Source: Actinopolymorpha sp. NPDC004070 (GTDB lineage: Bacteria; Actinomycetota; Actinomycetes; Propionibacteriales; Actinopolymorphaceae). From it: a DNA stretch of 64,000 bases. The first letter of the stretch is position 1. Each line of letters begins with the position of its first letter. The DNA lies in NCBI RefSeq assembly GCF_040610475.1, contig NZ_JBEXMJ010000013.1, forward strand, positions 124,001 through 188,000. Reading direction: 5' to 3'. The notes beneath the pieces were generated by a model. The model had not been told where the DNA came from. It searched no databases and worked only from the letters and a program-made list of their open reading frames with translations. Below are positions 52,805 to 63,016 of this stretch, piece by piece. The position numbers and the translations under genes were made by a program.

Positions 52805-54448
52805 TCAGCCCCGCTTCTGCCGGACGATCTTCTCCTGCTCGACGCTCTCCTCGTCCAGCGCCTCCACCTCTTCCCGGCCCGGCTTGAGCAGCTGGCCGTC
52901 GGAGGTCTCGAAGGTCTGCTTGAAGTCGGTGACCGCCTCTTCCAGCGCGTTCACCGTGTCGTCGGTGAAGTTGAGCGTCTCGCGGATGGCGTTCAGGATG
53001 CCGGGCCGGTCCCGGCGCAGGAAGTCGAGGAACTCGCTCTCGAACCGGCGCACGTCCTCGACCGGAACGTCGTCGAGCTTCCCGGTGGTGCCTAGCCAGA
53101 TCGAGACCACCTGCTCCTCGACCGGGTACGGCGAGGACTGCGGCTGCTTGAGCAGCTCGGTCAGCCGCTGGCCGCGCTCGAGCTGGCGACGGGAGGCGGC
53201 GTCGAGGTCGGAGGCGAACATCGCGAACGCCTGCATCTCGCGGTACTGCGCGAGGTCCAGCTTGAGCTGGCCCGCGACCGCCTTCATCGCCTTGGTCTGC
53301 GCGGACGTACCGACCCGGGACACCGACTGGCCGACGTCGACCGCCGGGCGCTGGTTGGCGTTGAACAGGTCGGACTGGAAGAAGATCTGTCCGTCGGTGA
53401 TCGAGATGACGTTGGTCGGGATGTACGCCGAGATGTCGTTGGCCTTGGTCTCGATCACCGGGAAGCCGGTCATCGAGCCGGCACCGAGCTCGGCGGACAG
53501 CTTCGCGCAACGCTCCAGCAGCCGGCTGTGGAGGTAGAACACGTCACCGGGGTAGGCCTCGCGGCCCGGCGGGCGGCGCAGCAGCAGCGACATCGCGCGG
53601 TAGGCCTCGGCCTGCTTGGACAGGTCGTCGAACACGATCAGGACGTGCTTGCCGCCGTACATCCAGTGCTGGCCGATGGCCGAGCCGGTGTAGGGGGCGA
53701 TGTACTTGAAGCCCGCGGGCTCGGAGGCGGGAGCCGCGACGATGGTGGTGTACTCCATGGCGCCGGCGTCCTCGAGCGTGCGCTTGACCTCCGCGATCGT
53801 GGTGCCCTTCTGGCCGACCGCGACGTAGATGCAGCGGACCTGCTTGGTCGGGTCGCCGCTCTGCCAGTTGGCCCTCTGGTTGATGATCGTGTCTACCGCG
53901 ACCGTTGTCTTGCCGGTCTTGCGGTCACCGATCAGCAGCTCGCGCTGACCGCGACCGATCGGGATCATCGCGTCGATCGCCTTGATGCCGGTCTGCAGCG
54001 GCTCCTTCACCGGCTGGCGCGCCATCACGCCCGGAGCCTGCAGCTCCAGCGCGCGGTTGCCCTCCAGGCCGGTGATCTCGCCCAGGCCGTCGATCGGCTT
54101 GCCGAGCGCGTCGACCACGCGGCCGAGGTAGCCCTCGCCGACCGGCACCGACAGCACCTGGCCGGTACGGCGGACCGTCTGGCCCTCCTCGATCCCGGTG
54201 AACTCACCGAGGACGACCGCACCGATTTCGCGGACGTCGAGGTTCAACGCCATTCCGAGCGTGCCGTCCTCGAACTCCAGCAGCTCGTTGGCCATCGCGG
54301 ACGGCAGGCCCTCGATGTGCGCGATGCCGTCACCGGCGTCGACGACCGTGCCGACCTCTTCGGCGGCCAGCTCGGCGGGCTGGTAGCTCGAGACGAAACG
54401 CTCCAACGCTTCCCGGATCTCCTCCGGGCGGATCGTCAGCTCCGACAT
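52805..54448 (-). CDS. atpA: ATP synthase F1 alpha subunit
   Basis: The non-catalytic nucleotide-binding subunit, 547 residues. P-loop GDRKTGKT (174-181), the alpha signature [20 protein letters not shown] and RLLERCAKL confirm identity. The C-terminus is an acidic extension after residue ~510 ([15 protein letters not shown]) typical of actinomycetes. ATG 54448 with 47 nt to atpH. Confidence 0.98.
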   Translation of the reverse strand: MSELTIRPEEIREALERFVSSYQPAELAAEEVGTVVDAGDGIAHIEGLPSAMANELLEFEDGTLGMALNLDVREIGAVVLGEFTGIEEGQTVRRTGQVLSVPVGEGYLGRVVDALGKPIDGLGEITGLEGNRALELQAPGVMARQPVKEPLQTGIKAIDAMIPIGRGQRELLIGDRKTGKTTVAVDTIINQRANWQSGDPTKQVRCIYVAVGQKGTTIAEVKRTLEDAGAMEYTTIVAAPASEPAGFKYIAPYTGSAIGQHWMYGGKHVLIVFDDLSKQAEAYRAMSLLLRRPPGREAYPGDVFYLHSRLLERCAKLSAELGAGSMTGFPVIETKANDISAYIPTNVISITDGQIFFQSDLFNANQRPAVDVGQSVSRVGTSAQTKAMKAVAGQLKLDLAQYREMQAFAMFASDLDAASRRQLERGQRLTELLKQPQSSPYPVEEQVVSIWLGTTGKLDDVPVEDVRRFESEFLDFLRRDRPGILNAIRETLNFTDDTVNALEEAVTDFKQTFETSDGQLLKPGREEVEALDEESVEQEKIVRQKRG

Positions 54449-54495
54449 CTTCGTGGTCCCTGCTCTCTCGGCAATCTCAGGTGTGTGCGGGGCGG

Positions 54496-55317
54496 TCAGC
54501 CGGCCAACCGGCGCCGCGCGTCATCCAGCCGACTGGCGATCGTGCCGTCGATGACCTCGGCGCCCAGCTCGACGCGCAAGCCGCCGAGAACCCCGGGGTC
54601 TACCAGGATGTTGAGGTGTACGTCGTGGCCGTACTGGCGACGCAGCGCGCCTGCCAGCCGATCCTGGTCGGCGGCGCTCAGCGGCGTCGCCGTACGGACG
54701 GTGGCCACCAGCCGCTCCCGCCACCCGGCGGCGAGTTTGGCGTAGGCGTCGAGCGCCTCGGTGAGCGAGCGCCCCCGCGGGGCCACCACCGCCTGCTCCA
54801 CCAAGGGTACGGCCCCCTCGGGTGCCTTCCCCGCGAGCAGCTCCCGGACCAGGGTGGCCCGGTTCTCCGCCGGGATCCTCGGGTCGGTCAGCGCCAGCTG
54901 GAGGCCTTCCTCCCGCTCCAGGAGCCGGGCGAAGCGGAACAGGGCGTCCTCGAGGTCGTCGAGGCGTCCCTCCTCCTCCGAAGCCCGCACCAGCACCAGC
55001 GCACCGACCTCTTCCAAGGCGTCGATGAGCTGGCGCGTCCGCGGCCAGGAAAGGCGGACCGCGGCGGTCACGAGGTCCAGCGCCTGGGCGCCGATCCGTG
55101 CTCCCAGCAGGTTGCCGGCGAGCGCGGCCCGGTCGTCCGGGGTCCGGGTGGAGTCGGTGAGGGCCCGCCGCAACACCGGTTGGGCGTCCAGCAGCCGGAC
55201 GACGGAGAACAGCTGCTGCCCGGCCTCGACGAGCTCCGCGGGCGTGCCGGTGACGCCCCGCACCCGCTGCCGCAGGGTCGCCACCGCCTCCCGCGAGGTG
55301 CCGTGGAAGTCCGTCAT
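54496..55317 (-). CDS. atpH: ATP synthase F1 delta subunit
   Basis: The peripheral-stalk OSCP-type subunit, 273 residues, long as in other actinomycetes. The C-terminal OSCP domain carries [21 protein letters not shown] and [20 protein letters not shown]. Its ATG overlaps the atpF stop by 4 nt. Confidence 0.95.
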   Translation of the reverse strand: MTDFHGTSREAVATLRQRVRGVTGTPAELVEAGQQLFSVVRLLDAQPVLRRALTDSTRTPDDRAALAGNLLGARIGAQALDLVTAAVRLSWPRTRQLIDALEEVGALVLVRASEEEGRLDDLEDALFRFARLLEREEGLQLALTDPRIPAENRATLVRELLAGKAPEGAVPLVEQAVVAPRGRSLTEALDAYAKLAAGWRERLVATVRTATPLSAADQDRLAGALRRQYGHDVHLNILVDPGVLGGLRVELGAEVIDGTIASRLDDARRRLAG

Positions 55318-55856
55318 CGTGCCTCTCCGACAGGCTGCTGCTCCAGCTCGGCGATGAAGCGTTCGACGATGCGCCGCTGGCGGTCCTCGTCCTCGAGCGC
55401 CTCACCGACGATCCGGCTGGCGAGCTGGGTGGACAGGTCACCGATCTCGCTGCGCAGCTGCAGCAGCGCCTGCTGCCGCTCCGCCTCGAGCTGGGTGTGC
55501 GCCTGCGCGACGATCCGCTGGGCCTCGGCCTGGGCCTGCTCCCGCATCTCCGCCACGATCGCGGCGCCCTGCTCCTTGGCTTCCTCGCGAATGCGGGACG
55601 CCTCGTGCCGAGCCTCCGCCAGCTGCTGCTGGTACCGCTCGAGGGCAGCCTTGGCCTCGGCCTGCGTCTCCTCGGCCCGCTTGAGCCCACCCTCGATGGC
55701 CTCGGCGCGCTCGGCGAACGCCTTCTCGAACCTCGGCGCGACCCACGTACGGACGACGTAGAACAGGATGCCGAAGACGATCAGGCTCAGGATGATCTCG
55801 ATCGGGTGCGGAATGAGCGGGTTTACCGTCTCCTCCGCGGCGAGGATCGATGTCAT
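55314..55856 (-). CDS. atpF: ATP synthase Fo b subunit
   Basis: A 180-residue stator arm: one N-terminal transmembrane helix (IEIILSLIVFGILFYVVRTW) and a long amphipathic helix with right-handed, hendecad-like spacing. The N-terminus extends about 15 residues before the helix. Normal length. Confidence 0.96.
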   Translation of the reverse strand: MTSILAAEETVNPLIPHPIEIILSLIVFGILFYVVRTWVAPRFEKAFAERAEAIEGGLKRAEETQAEAKAALERYQQQLAEARHEASRIREEAKEQGAAIVAEMREQAQAEAQRIVAQAHTQLEAERQQALLQLRSEIGDLSTQLASRIVGEALEDEDRQRRIVERFIAELEQQPVGEAR

Positions 55857-55879
55857 GGCTAGTGCCCCTTAGTGTGCGG

Positions 55880-56089
55880 TCAGCCCTGGAACACGAAGGC
55901 GAGTGCGATACCGATGATCGCGAGCGCCTCGGCCAGACCGAACCCCAGAATCGCGATCGTCTGCAGGCGCGCCTGCGCCTCGGGCTGGCGGGCGACACCG
56001 TTGATGTACGCCGCGAAGATCAGGCCGATGCCTACGCCGGGGCCGATGGCCGACAGGCCGTAGCCGATGATGGCGAGCGAGCCTCTCAT
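55880..56089 (-). CDS. atpE: ATP synthase Fo c subunit
   Basis: A 69-residue hairpin of two helices; the ion-binding acid is Glu54 in [10 protein letters not shown] and the polar loop is ARQPEAQ. The Glu has no Gln partner typical of Na+ binding, so H+ coupling is expected. Confidence 0.97.
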   Translation of the reverse strand: MRGSLAIIGYGLSAIGPGVGIGLIFAAYINGVARQPEAQARLQTIAILGFGLAEALAIIGIALAFVFQG

Positions 56090-56159
56090 GGGCCAGTCCT
56101 TTCCTTGGTTACTTCGGTCGTTCGTTGCGGATGGAACTCGGATTGAGCTGTGGAGCAGA

Positions 56160-56942
56160 TCAGTGCTCTTCGGCGAGGGCGCCGGAGATGTAGTTGGCCG
56201 TCAGGAGCGTGAAGATGTAGGCCTGCAGCACCTGGACCAGGAGCTCGAGGAAGAAGAGCACGATGTCCAGGAGCAGCGACACCACGCCGACGGGCTTGAA
56301 GAACAACACGTCGGAGTGGAGCAGGAGGTACTCGCCGCCGACCGCGAACAGGATCAGCACGAGGTGGCCGGCGAACATGTTGGCGAAGAGCCGCAGCGAC
56401 AGCGTGATCGGCCGGACGAGGATGTTGGAGATGAACTCCAGCGGGACCAGCAGGAACAACATGACCGGTGCGACCCCGGCGGGCACCGTCTGGTGCTTCA
56501 GGTAGCCGACGAAGCCCTTCTTCTTGATTCCCACCGCGTTGTAGACGACCCAGCTGACCAGCGCCAGCGGGTAGACGAAGCCGATGTGGGAGAAGGTCGG
56601 GAACTGCAGGAACGGGAAGATCCCGAACAGGTTGTTGACCAGGATGAAGAAGAACAGGGTCACGAGGTACGGGACGAACCTCATGAAGTCGTGCGAACCG
56701 ATCACGTCGCGCGCGATCGAGTTGCGGACGAAGCCGTAGGCCATCTCGCCGCTGTACTGCAGCCGGTCCGGCACCATGGCCGCGCGGCGTGCCGACATGA
56801 CGAAGAAGACACCCACGACCACCGCGGCCAGCACCAGCAACGTCATCGGCTTGGTGACGCCGGCGACATAGGGCGGCAGGTCGAAGACGCTCGGCCCTGG
56901 TGGCGTGAAGCCCCCGTCCGCAGCGAGGATCATCGCGCTCAC
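56160..56942 (-). CDS. atpB: ATP synthase Fo a subunit
   Basis: A 260-residue membrane stator with five to six helices. The essential Arg is in [15 protein letters not shown], and the later helix has [22 protein letters not shown] 56942 is preferred since GAGGAG is 5 nt upstream; ATG 56933 is an alternative. Confidence 0.95.
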   Translation of the reverse strand: MSAMILAADGGFTPPGPSVFDLPPYVAGVTKPMTLLVLAAVVVGVFFVMSARRAAMVPDRLQYSGEMAYGFVRNSIARDVIGSHDFMRFVPYLVTLFFFILVNNLFGIFPFLQFPTFSHIGFVYPLALVSWVVYNAVGIKKKGFVGYLKHQTVPAGVAPVMLFLLVPLEFISNILVRPITLSLRLFANMFAGHLVLILFAVGGEYLLLHSDVLFFKPVGVVSLLLDIVLFFLELLVQVLQAYIFTLLTANYISGALAEEH

Positions 56943-56982
56943 ACGCTCTCCTCTCGTACTGGTCGAGTGATGGTGGCGGGGG

Positions 56983-57204
56983 TCACTGGTCGTCCTTGGG
57001 CTCGTGGTGGCCGTACCGCTTGAAGACGAGGTACAGCGCGAGCGCAAAGCCGAGCAGAATTCCCACGGGCACCAGGAAGGACGTTCGGAAGTAGTGGTCG
57101 CCGAGCCAGCCGAGTCCGCCGTAGAGTCCCACTCCGGCCACGAGATAGCCGAAGGCACTCCAGGGATCCTGCCCGCGGTGCGGGGGCGGCTCGTTCTGCC
57201 TCAT
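56983..57204 (-). CDS. AtpZ/AtpI-type accessory protein
   Basis: A 73-residue protein with two membrane helices (AFGYLVAGVGLYGGLGWLGD and FLVPVGILLGFALALYLVF) joined by a short loop. This is the AtpZ type, which together with AtpI helps c-ring assembly or Mg2+ supply. It lies between the AtpI-like gene and atpB as usual. Confidence 0.87.
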   Translation of the reverse strand: MRQNEPPPHRGQDPWSAFGYLVAGVGLYGGLGWLGDHYFRTSFLVPVGILLGFALALYLVFKRYGHHEPKDDQ

Positions 57205-57312
57205 CGCGCACCGAACGGTAGCAGTCGGGGCGGCTGTTGGCCCCGGCGGGGTAAAGGGACGGTAATGACGCGCGGCACGTGGCCGGGGCCCACCGGCGCG
57301 CCCTCCCGGCGG

Positions 57313-57807
57313 TCACGACGCACCGCCGGAGGTGCCGGTACCGCTGGTGCTGGAGGCGCTGGTGCTGGAGGCGCTGGTGCTGGAGGCGCTGGGCCGGTCG
57401 TCGAAGTCGTAGATCGGCTGCCGCATGCGGACGAACGCCCGCAACTCACCCGCCAGCCAGGTGGCCACGCAGGCCAGCACGGCGAGCGCGGTGGCGGTGC
57501 GGTTGAGCACGTCGTCGATCCCGTCGACCGTGCCGAGAATGGCCAGCAGTCCGCCGAAGATCACCACGCGGACGAAGTAGCTGCCCACCGCGACCAGGAG
57601 GACCACCTCGGGATACATCGTGCGTACCGCCCGCATCGCGAGGAGTCCGACGCCGGAGAAGACCAGGACCACGGCCGCGCCGACGAAGGCACCGACCAGC
57701 CCGCGACTTCCGGCGACCACCGTGCTCACCGCGACGGTGAGCACCGCGACCACCAGGGTCGGGAGCAGCGCACCGCGCAGCAGGGGGGTCACTCTGTCGG
57801 TCGTCAC
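57313..57807 (-). CDS. AtpI-like membrane protein with Ser/Thr-rich tail
   Basis: A 164-residue protein with four membrane helices (for example LPTLVVAVLTVAVSTVVAG and GAFVGAAVVLVFSGVGLLAM), the size and topology of UncI/AtpI. The tail from about residue 141 is Ser/Ala/Thr repeats encoded by three 15-bp DNA units. GTG 57807 starts it; there is a GAGGA at about 12 nt. Part of the atp operon by position. Confidence 0.75.
   Translation of the reverse strand: MTTDRVTPLLRGALLPTLVVAVLTVAVSTVVAGSRGLVGAFVGAAVVLVFSGVGLLAMRAVRTMYPEVVLLVAVGSYFVRVVIFGGLLAILGTVDGIDDVLNRTATALAVLACVATWLAGELRAFVRMRQPIYDFDDRPSASSTSASSTSASSTSGTGTSGGAS
57343..57387. repeat. 15-bp repeat, three units, in the AtpI-like gene
   Basis: Three perfect copies of GCTGGTGCTGGAGGC, in frame, encode the Ser-Thr-Ser-Ala-Ser tail on the minus strand. 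Confidence 0.9.
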
Positions 57808-57957
57808 GACGGCGGCCGTCCTCGGGAGAAGTCCATCAAGGTTTGTGAAACTTAGCACAAGGTCCGGGCAAAACTCGAATTCTCGCCCACCGACCGTGGG
57901 TCGCACCCCGGCCGGATCCGGCCCTCGGGGCCCTTCGCCGGGGGTCCCCGCCGGGAC

Positions 57958-59088
57958 TCACCCGGCTCGCAGCGGATGTGGCAGCTTACGACGCCGGGGC
58001 AGGACGGCCGTACACAGGATGGCCACCACGACCACCACACCCACCACGGCGGCGGTGACCCAGCTGGTCCACAACCCGACCGCGACCATTCCGAACGACA
58101 TCACGCCGGCCCACAGGTACATCACCAGCACCGCGCCCGGGTGGGAGTGCCCGAGCTCCAGGTGCAGCCGGTGGTGCAGGTGCTTCTTGTCCGCGTCGAA
58201 GGGTGACCGTCCCGCGCGGGTACGCCGGATCACCGCCAGCAGCAGGTCGATGAACGGTAGCGCCATCACCGCGATCGGCAGGACCAACGGCAGCAGCGCC
58301 GGCAGCAGGCTCTGCCGTACGTTCGTGGCCGCGGTGACGCTCGGGTCCAGCCAGCCGGTCAGGCTGATCGTCGAGGCGGCCAGCATCAGGCCCAGCAGGT
58401 AGGCGCCGGAGTCGCCGAGGAACACCCGCGCCGGGAAGAAGTTGTGCGGCAGGAAGCCCAGGCACGCACCGGCCACCACCACGGTGACCAGCGTCGCCGT
58501 GGTCGCGCGGTTGAGGGACAGCCCCACCGTCAGGCCGTAGGAGTACGTGAAGAACGCGGCGGCGCCGACGCACACCACCCCCGCGGCCAGGCCGTCCAGC
58601 CCGTCCACGAAGTTGACGGCGTTCGCCATCGCCACGATCACCACCGCGGACACGATCGCGCTCTGCGCCGGGGACAGCGACAACGTGGTGCCGTCGGGCA
58701 GCGGCAGCCAGTTCAGCTGGATGCCGGACACCACCAGAATCCCCGCGGCGACGACCTGGCCGGCGAGTTTGGTGATCGGGTCCAGGTCGACCACGTCGTC
58801 GACCGCGCCGACCACGGCGATCACGAACCCGGCGAGCAGGAGGGCCCAGACGTCCCCGCGCAACTCGGGCAACAGGCCCAGGAACGGCAGATGGGTGGAG
58901 ACCACGAACGCCGCCAGCACCCCGCCGAGCACCGCGAGCCCGCCCAGCCGCGGGATCGGGACCGAGTTGATGTCGCGGTCCCGGATCTCCCGGACGGCCC
59001 CGATCCGCGCCGCGAACCGCCGGGCGAGCCCACCGAGGAGGTAGGTCGTACCGGCGGCGACGAGAAGGACCAGCAGGTATTCGCGCAC
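57958..59088 (-). CDS. WecA/MraY-family UDP-GlcNAc (or MurNAc) phosphate:undecaprenyl transferase
   Basis: A 376-residue integral membrane GlcNAc/MurNAc-1-phosphate transferase. The family aspartates are in GAVDDVVDLDP and NAVNFVDGLDGLAAG, and FLGDSGAYLLG and the C-terminal His motif DADKKHLHHRLHLELGHS are intact. About ten helices. From memory this position in actinomycetes is held by rfe/wecA, which starts wall polymer or teichoic/arabinogalactan-type linkage synthesis. GTG 59088. A 9-nt gap separates it from the phosphatase gene. Confidence 0.93.
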   Translation of the reverse strand: MREYLLVLLVAAGTTYLLGGLARRFAARIGAVREIRDRDINSVPIPRLGGLAVLGGVLAAFVVSTHLPFLGLLPELRGDVWALLLAGFVIAVVGAVDDVVDLDPITKLAGQVVAAGILVVSGIQLNWLPLPDGTTLSLSPAQSAIVSAVVIVAMANAVNFVDGLDGLAAGVVCVGAAAFFTYSYGLTVGLSLNRATTATLVTVVVAGACLGFLPHNFFPARVFLGDSGAYLLGLMLAASTISLTGWLDPSVTAATNVRQSLLPALLPLVLPIAVMALPFIDLLLAVIRRTRAGRSPFDADKKHLHHRLHLELGHSHPGAVLVMYLWAGVMSFGMVAVGLWTSWVTAAVVGVVVVVAILCTAVLPRRRKLPHPLRAG

Positions 59089-59097
59089 GCGGCCGCC

Positions 59098-59712
59098 CTA
59101 CGAGCCGGCCAGTGCGGTGACCGACACCCCGACGGCCTCGGCGATGATCGCGCCGACGTGTTCGTACACCTCCACCGACTGCCCGATGGGGTCGGGGATG
59201 TCGTCGTCGTCCAGCCGCGCGGGCCGCACGGTGCCCCGCGCCCGGGCGGCGGCCGCGACCAGCGCCCGCGCCCGCTCGACCGGCTCGGCGGGCAGCTCCG
59301 GCGGCGCGGCCACCGTGGTCCGGTCCGCTGCGTGGTCGGTCAGGGCGGCGGCGAGCCGGGCGAACTCGGTGATCGTGAACGTACGCCGCAACGCGCCCGG
59401 ATCCAGCGTCACGACGTCGCTGCGGTGGGCGCGGGTGGCGGCCAGCACCAGGTCGGCACCGCCCACGTGGGACTCGGTGAGCTCGGCGGAGACGAACCCG
59501 GTGGGGTCGGCGGCGTAGGCCTTGACCTGGGCCGCCGCCTCTGTGGTCATCTGCCGGCCGTCCATCGTGCCGGTCCCCGCGCTGTACACGGTGAAGCGGT
59601 CCGCGTCCGGTCCCAGCCTGGCCGCGAGGGCGGCCCTGGTCATGCGTTCGGCCATCGGCGACCGGCACATGTTGCCGGTGCAGACGTAGAGGATCGCGAA
59701 CGTGTCGCTCAT
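59098..59712 (-). CDS. Low-molecular-weight protein-tyrosine phosphatase family
   Basis: A 204-residue cytoplasmic phosphatase. The P-loop is LYVCTGNMCRSPMAERM (nucleophile Cys, CX5RS), and the general-acid Asp is in DDDIPDPIGQS. It is slightly long (about 150 is usual); an insert in the middle is Ala-rich. Overlaps Sua5 by 4 nt; co-transcribed with the transferase, a common arrangement for control of cell-surface polymer synthesis. Confidence 0.93.
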   Translation of the reverse strand: MSDTFAILYVCTGNMCRSPMAERMTRAALAARLGPDADRFTVYSAGTGTMDGRQMTTEAAAQVKAYAADPTGFVSAELTESHVGGADLVLAATRAHRSDVVTLDPGALRRTFTITEFARLAAALTDHAADRTTVAAPPELPAEPVERARALVAAAARARGTVRPARLDDDDIPDPIGQSVEVYEHVGAIIAEAVGVSVTALAGS

Positions 59713-60359
59713 CGGGCGAGGTCCTCGATCTCGGGGACCACCGCGCGCAGCCGGGCCAGGGAGATCGCTCCGGCCCGCAGGATGCGCGGCGTGCCGCCGG
59801 TCAGGTCGACGATGGTGGACGCCACCGAGCCCGGGGTCGGGCCGCCGTCGAGGTAGACCGACACGTCGTCACCGAGCTGCTCCTCGGCGTCGTCACAGGT
59901 GGTCGCGGCGGGAACCCCGGACTTGTTGGCGCTGCTCACCGCGAGAGGCCCGGTCTTCTCCAGCAACGCCAGCGAGATCTCCTCGTCGGGCATGCGGACC
60001 GCGACCGTCTCGCCGGTCTCGCCGATGTTCCACACCAGGCTGGGCTGCTGGCGGCAGATGATGGTGAGGGCGCCCGGCCAGAACTGCTTGACCAGCGCCC
60101 GGCCGGCGTCGGGGATGTCGGTGGCGATGCCGTCGAGGGTGGCGACCGAGCCAACCAGCACCGGCGGCGGCATCGAGTGGCCGCGGCCCTTGGCGGCCAG
60201 CAGGGCGTCGACCGCCGCCGGCACGAACGCGTCGGCGGCGATGCCGTAGACGGTGTCGGTGGGCAGCACCACGAGGTCGCCGGCCGCGATCGCGGAGGCG
60301 GCGATTTCCAACCCGATCGTGCGTTCGTCCCGATCCGCGCAGGAATAGCGTTCGCTCAC
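59709..60359 (-). CDS. L-threonylcarbamoyladenylate synthase (Sua5/TsaC)
   Basis: A 216-residue enzyme making threonylcarbamoyl-AMP for the tRNA t6A modification. LPTDTVYGIAADAF, KGRGHSMPPPVLVGS, WPGALTII and SSANKSGVPAATT are the family motifs. GTG 60359 is the start. Lacks the Sua5 C-terminal domain, so it is TsaC-like. Confidence 0.95.
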   Translation of the reverse strand: MSERYSCADRDERTIGLEIAASAIAAGDLVVLPTDTVYGIAADAFVPAAVDALLAAKGRGHSMPPPVLVGSVATLDGIATDIPDAGRALVKQFWPGALTIICRQQPSLVWNIGETGETVAVRMPDEEISLALLEKTGPLAVSSANKSGVPAATTCDDAEEQLGDDVSVYLDGGPTPGSVASTIVDLTGGTPRILRAGAISLARLRAVVPEIEDLAR

Positions 60360-60434
60360 AGTCGCTCATCGTGCCATGCCGAGGTGAGAACCGACCGGGC
60401 AGCCGCCGGGGCGTCGGGACACCGCCGGTCACCT

Positions 60435-61298
60435 TCAGCGAGCGACCCGCCACGCGGTGACGAATCGGTGCCGCCCGGCCAGGTCCAGGTGGTCGCGTAC
60501 GCGGTCCCATCGGCCCGTCCCGGCGAACACCGCGGGCGCGGTCTCCCCCTGCACGTCGGCGTGTTCGACGACGGCCACCCCGCCGGGCCGCAGCAGCCGC
60601 GCGGCCGTCCGCTCGACCATCCGGATGGCGTCCAGGCCGTCCGGCCCGGACCACAGCGCCAGCGCCGGATCGTGGTCGCGCACCTCGCGCTCGACCGACT
60701 CGTAGGCCTCCAGCGGGATGTACGGCGGGTTGGCGATCACCAGGTCGACCGTGCCGTCGAGGTCGGGGAACGCCGTCGCCGCGTCGCCGCGGACCAGCGT
60801 GACGTCGGTGCCGGCGAGGTTGCGCTCGGCCCAGGCGTGCGCGTCCGGGTCCAGCTCGACGGCGTACACGCGCGCACCGGGCACCTCCCCCGCGATCGAC
60901 CCGGCGATCGCGCCGGACCCCGTGCACAGGTCGACCACCAGCGGTGCTTCGCCGAGGCCACGAGCGAGGCCGGCCAGGGCGCCGATCGCCCAGTCGACCA
61001 CCACCTCGGTCTCCGGCCGCGGCACGAAGACGCCCGGCCCGACCAGGAGCTCCAGGTGGCGGAACGGCGCGGTGCCGGTGAGGTGCTGCAGGGGTTCGCG
61101 GCCCGCGCGGCGGGCGACGAGCTCGGCGTACCGGCGTTCCTGGTCCGGGCCGAGCTCGATCGAGGACCACGCCAGCCGCGACCTCGGCACCCCCAGCAGA
61201 TGGGCGAGCAGCGCCTCCGCGTCGTGCCGCGGCGAGGCGACCCCGGCCTCGGCGAGGCGGCGGGCCGCGGGTTCCAGAACCTTCCGGACGGGAGTCAT
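60435..61298 (-). CDS. prmC: Peptide chain release factor N5-glutamine methyltransferase
   Basis: A 287-residue methyltransferase that modifies the GGQ Gln of RF1/RF2. SAM motif VVDLCTGSGAIAGSIA (about 118-133), catalytic NPPYIPLEAYES and the N-terminal HemK helical domain are present. Directly downstream of prfA (36-nt gap). Confidence 0.96.
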   Translation of the reverse strand: MTPVRKVLEPAARRLAEAGVASPRHDAEALLAHLLGVPRSRLAWSSIELGPDQERRYAELVARRAGREPLQHLTGTAPFRHLELLVGPGVFVPRPETEVVVDWAIGALAGLARGLGEAPLVVDLCTGSGAIAGSIAGEVPGARVYAVELDPDAHAWAERNLAGTDVTLVRGDAATAFPDLDGTVDLVIANPPYIPLEAYESVEREVRDHDPALALWSGPDGLDAIRMVERTAARLLRPGGVAVVEHADVQGETAPAVFAGTGRWDRVRDHLDLAGRHRFVTAWRVAR

Positions 61299-61334
61299 CG
61301 GCGTTCGGTCAACGGATCGTCGGCTGGCGCGGGC

Positions 61335-62417
61335 TCAGCCGGCCTGGCTCTCCAGCGCGCCGAGGCGCTCGCGCTGGTCGGCTTCGAGCAGCGCCGCGAT
61401 CACCCCGTCGAGTTCGCCGTCGAGCACGTGGTCGAGGTTGTAGGCGGTGTAGCCGACCCGGTGGTCGGTGATGCGGTTCTGGGGGAAGTTGTACGTACGG
61501 ACCCGCTCGGACCGGTCGACGGTGCGCACCTGGCTGCGGCGGGCCGCGGCGGCCTCCTGGTCGGCGGCCTCCTGGGCCACGGCCAGCAGCCGGGACCGCA
61601 GGATGCGCAGGGCCTGCTCCTTGTTCTGCAGCTGGCTCTTCTCGTTCTGGCAGGAGACCACGATCCCGGTGGGCACGTGGGTGATGCGTACGGCGGAGTC
61701 GGTGGTGTTGACGCTCTGCCCGCCGGGTCCGGACGAACGGAACACGTCGACGCGCAGGTCCTTGTCCTCGATCTCCACGTCGACGTCCTCGGCCTCGGGC
61801 AGCACCAGGACCCCCGCGGCGGAGGTGTGGATGCGCCCCTGCGACTCTGTGACGGGCACCCGTTGCACGCGATGGACGCCACCCTCGAACTTCAGCCGGG
61901 CGTACGGCGTCTCCCCCGGCTCGGCGCCGTTGCGTCCCTTCACTGCGAGGGTGAGGTTCTTGACGCCGCCGAGGTCGGACTCGGCCACGTCGAGCGTCTC
62001 GGTCTTCCAGCCGTGGCGTTCGGCGTAGCGGAGGTACATCCGCACCAGGTCGCCGGCGAACAGCGCGGACTCCGCGCCGCCTTCACCGGCCTTGATCTCC
62101 AGCAGGACGTTCTTGTCCTCGTGCGGGTCCCGGGGCAGCAACAGCAGCCGCAGGCGCTCGGCCGCCGCCTCCTCCTCACCGGCCAGGCGGTCGGCCTCCT
62201 CGGCGAAGCCGGGGTCCTCCGCCGCGAGCTCCCGGGCGGCCGCCGCGTCCTCCACGAGGTCCCGCCAGGCGGTGTGCGCGGCCACGACCCGGCCCAGCTC
62301 GGCGTACCGCCGGCCGACCTTGCGCGCGCTCGCCTGGTCGGCGTGGATCGCGGGGTCGGCGAGGCGGCGCTCGAGGTCGGCGTGCTCGGCGAGCAGCGAC
62401 TCGACGGATTCGAACAC
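61335..62417 (-). CDS. prfA: Peptide chain release factor 1
   Basis: The UAA/UAG release factor, 360 residues. The codon-recognition tripeptide is PVT in [17 protein letters not shown], and the catalytic GGQ is in [19 protein letters not shown] 62417 follows GAGGAGG by 5 nt. The 5' leader contains a 9-bp repeat array. Confidence 0.97.
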   Translation of the reverse strand: MFESVESLLAEHADLERRLADPAIHADQASARKVGRRYAELGRVVAAHTAWRDLVEDAAAARELAAEDPGFAEEADRLAGEEEAAAERLRLLLLPRDPHEDKNVLLEIKAGEGGAESALFAGDLVRMYLRYAERHGWKTETLDVAESDLGGVKNLTLAVKGRNGAEPGETPYARLKFEGGVHRVQRVPVTESQGRIHTSAAGVLVLPEAEDVDVEIEDKDLRVDVFRSSGPGGQSVNTTDSAVRITHVPTGIVVSCQNEKSQLQNKEQALRILRSRLLAVAQEAADQEAAAARRSQVRTVDRSERVRTYNFPQNRITDHRVGYTAYNLDHVLDGELDGVIAALLEADQRERLGALESQAG

Positions 62418-62432
62418 GGAGGCCTCCTCAGT

Positions 62433-62477
62433 GGCGGTACGGGCGGTACGGGCGGTACGGGCGGTACGGGCGGTACG
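62433..62477. repeat. 9-bp repeat GGCGGTACG, five units, in the prfA leader
   Basis: Five perfect tandem units plus a partial GGCGGAGCG after them, 16-60 nt upstream of the RF1 start codon. Confidence 0.92.
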
Positions 62478-62551
62478 GGCGGAGCGGCAGGTGTGCGGGC
62501 AGACGAATCAAGGCGGCGGCGTACGGTGCGGCAGGCCGCGCGGACGCAAAC

Positions 62552-62594
62552 AGCGCCGGCCACGCGGACCCGGAAAGGTCCGCCGGCCGGCGCT
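62552..62594 (-). terminator. rpmE terminator hairpin
   Basis: Arms AGCGCCGGCC (62552-62561) and GGCCGGCGCT (62585-62594) with an inner GGACC/GGTCC stem begin 9 nt after the rpmE stop on the minus strand. Confidence 0.7.
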
Positions 62595-62603
62595 GAACGC
62601 TCG

Positions 62604-62828
62604 CTACTTGCTCTTCTTGCCCTGGGCCTGCGCGTAACGCTTCTCGAACCGGGCCACCCGGCCACCGGTGTCGAGCAGCTTCTGCTTGCCGGTGTAGAAG
62701 GGGTGGCAGTTGGAGCACACGTCGGTGTGGATGCTGCCGGAGGTCGACGTGCTGCGCGTGGTGAACTCGTTGCCACACGTGCAGGTCACGGACGTCTCGC
62801 GGTACTGGGGGTGGATGTCAGGCTTCAC
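62604..62828 (-). CDS. rpmE: 50S ribosomal protein L31 (zinc-binding form)
   Basis: A 74-residue ribosomal protein. The Zn-type Cys set is present: CTCGNEF near residue 16 and [13 protein letters not shown] near 38 (C+ form). Basic tail. GTG 62828 with GGAGGA 5 nt upstream. Lies between prfA and rho as in most actinomycetes. Confidence 0.97.
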   Translation of the reverse strand: MKPDIHPQYRETSVTCTCGNEFTTRSTSTSGSIHTDVCSNCHPFYTGKQKLLDTGGRVARFEKRYAQAQGKKSK

Positions 62829-63016
62829 GGCTTTCCTCCGCTCTCGGGGCGCCGGGTCGTCACACCTTGGGGCGGGACGTGAACCGGGGCCAGCGAATCA
62901 GTGTGCCATCTGGGCGCCACGACTGCTCAACCGGCCCGGCCCCGTCCGCATTCCCGAGGGAGCTGCGGGCGGAGCCGGGGTCGAACTTCGGTCCGAGGCT
63001 CGCGGGCCCGGTCGGA

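Noticed and set aside
60177..62882. A 901-codon plus-strand open frame over sua5, prmC, prfA and rpmE
   Set aside because: Antisense shadow of four housekeeping genes; low-complexity translation.
62829..63016. Rho terminator in the 188-nt rho-rpmE gap
   Set aside because: GC-rich complementarity (CCCCGTCCGC with GCGGGCGGAGC) is imperfect and bulged; I could not support a stable single hairpin.
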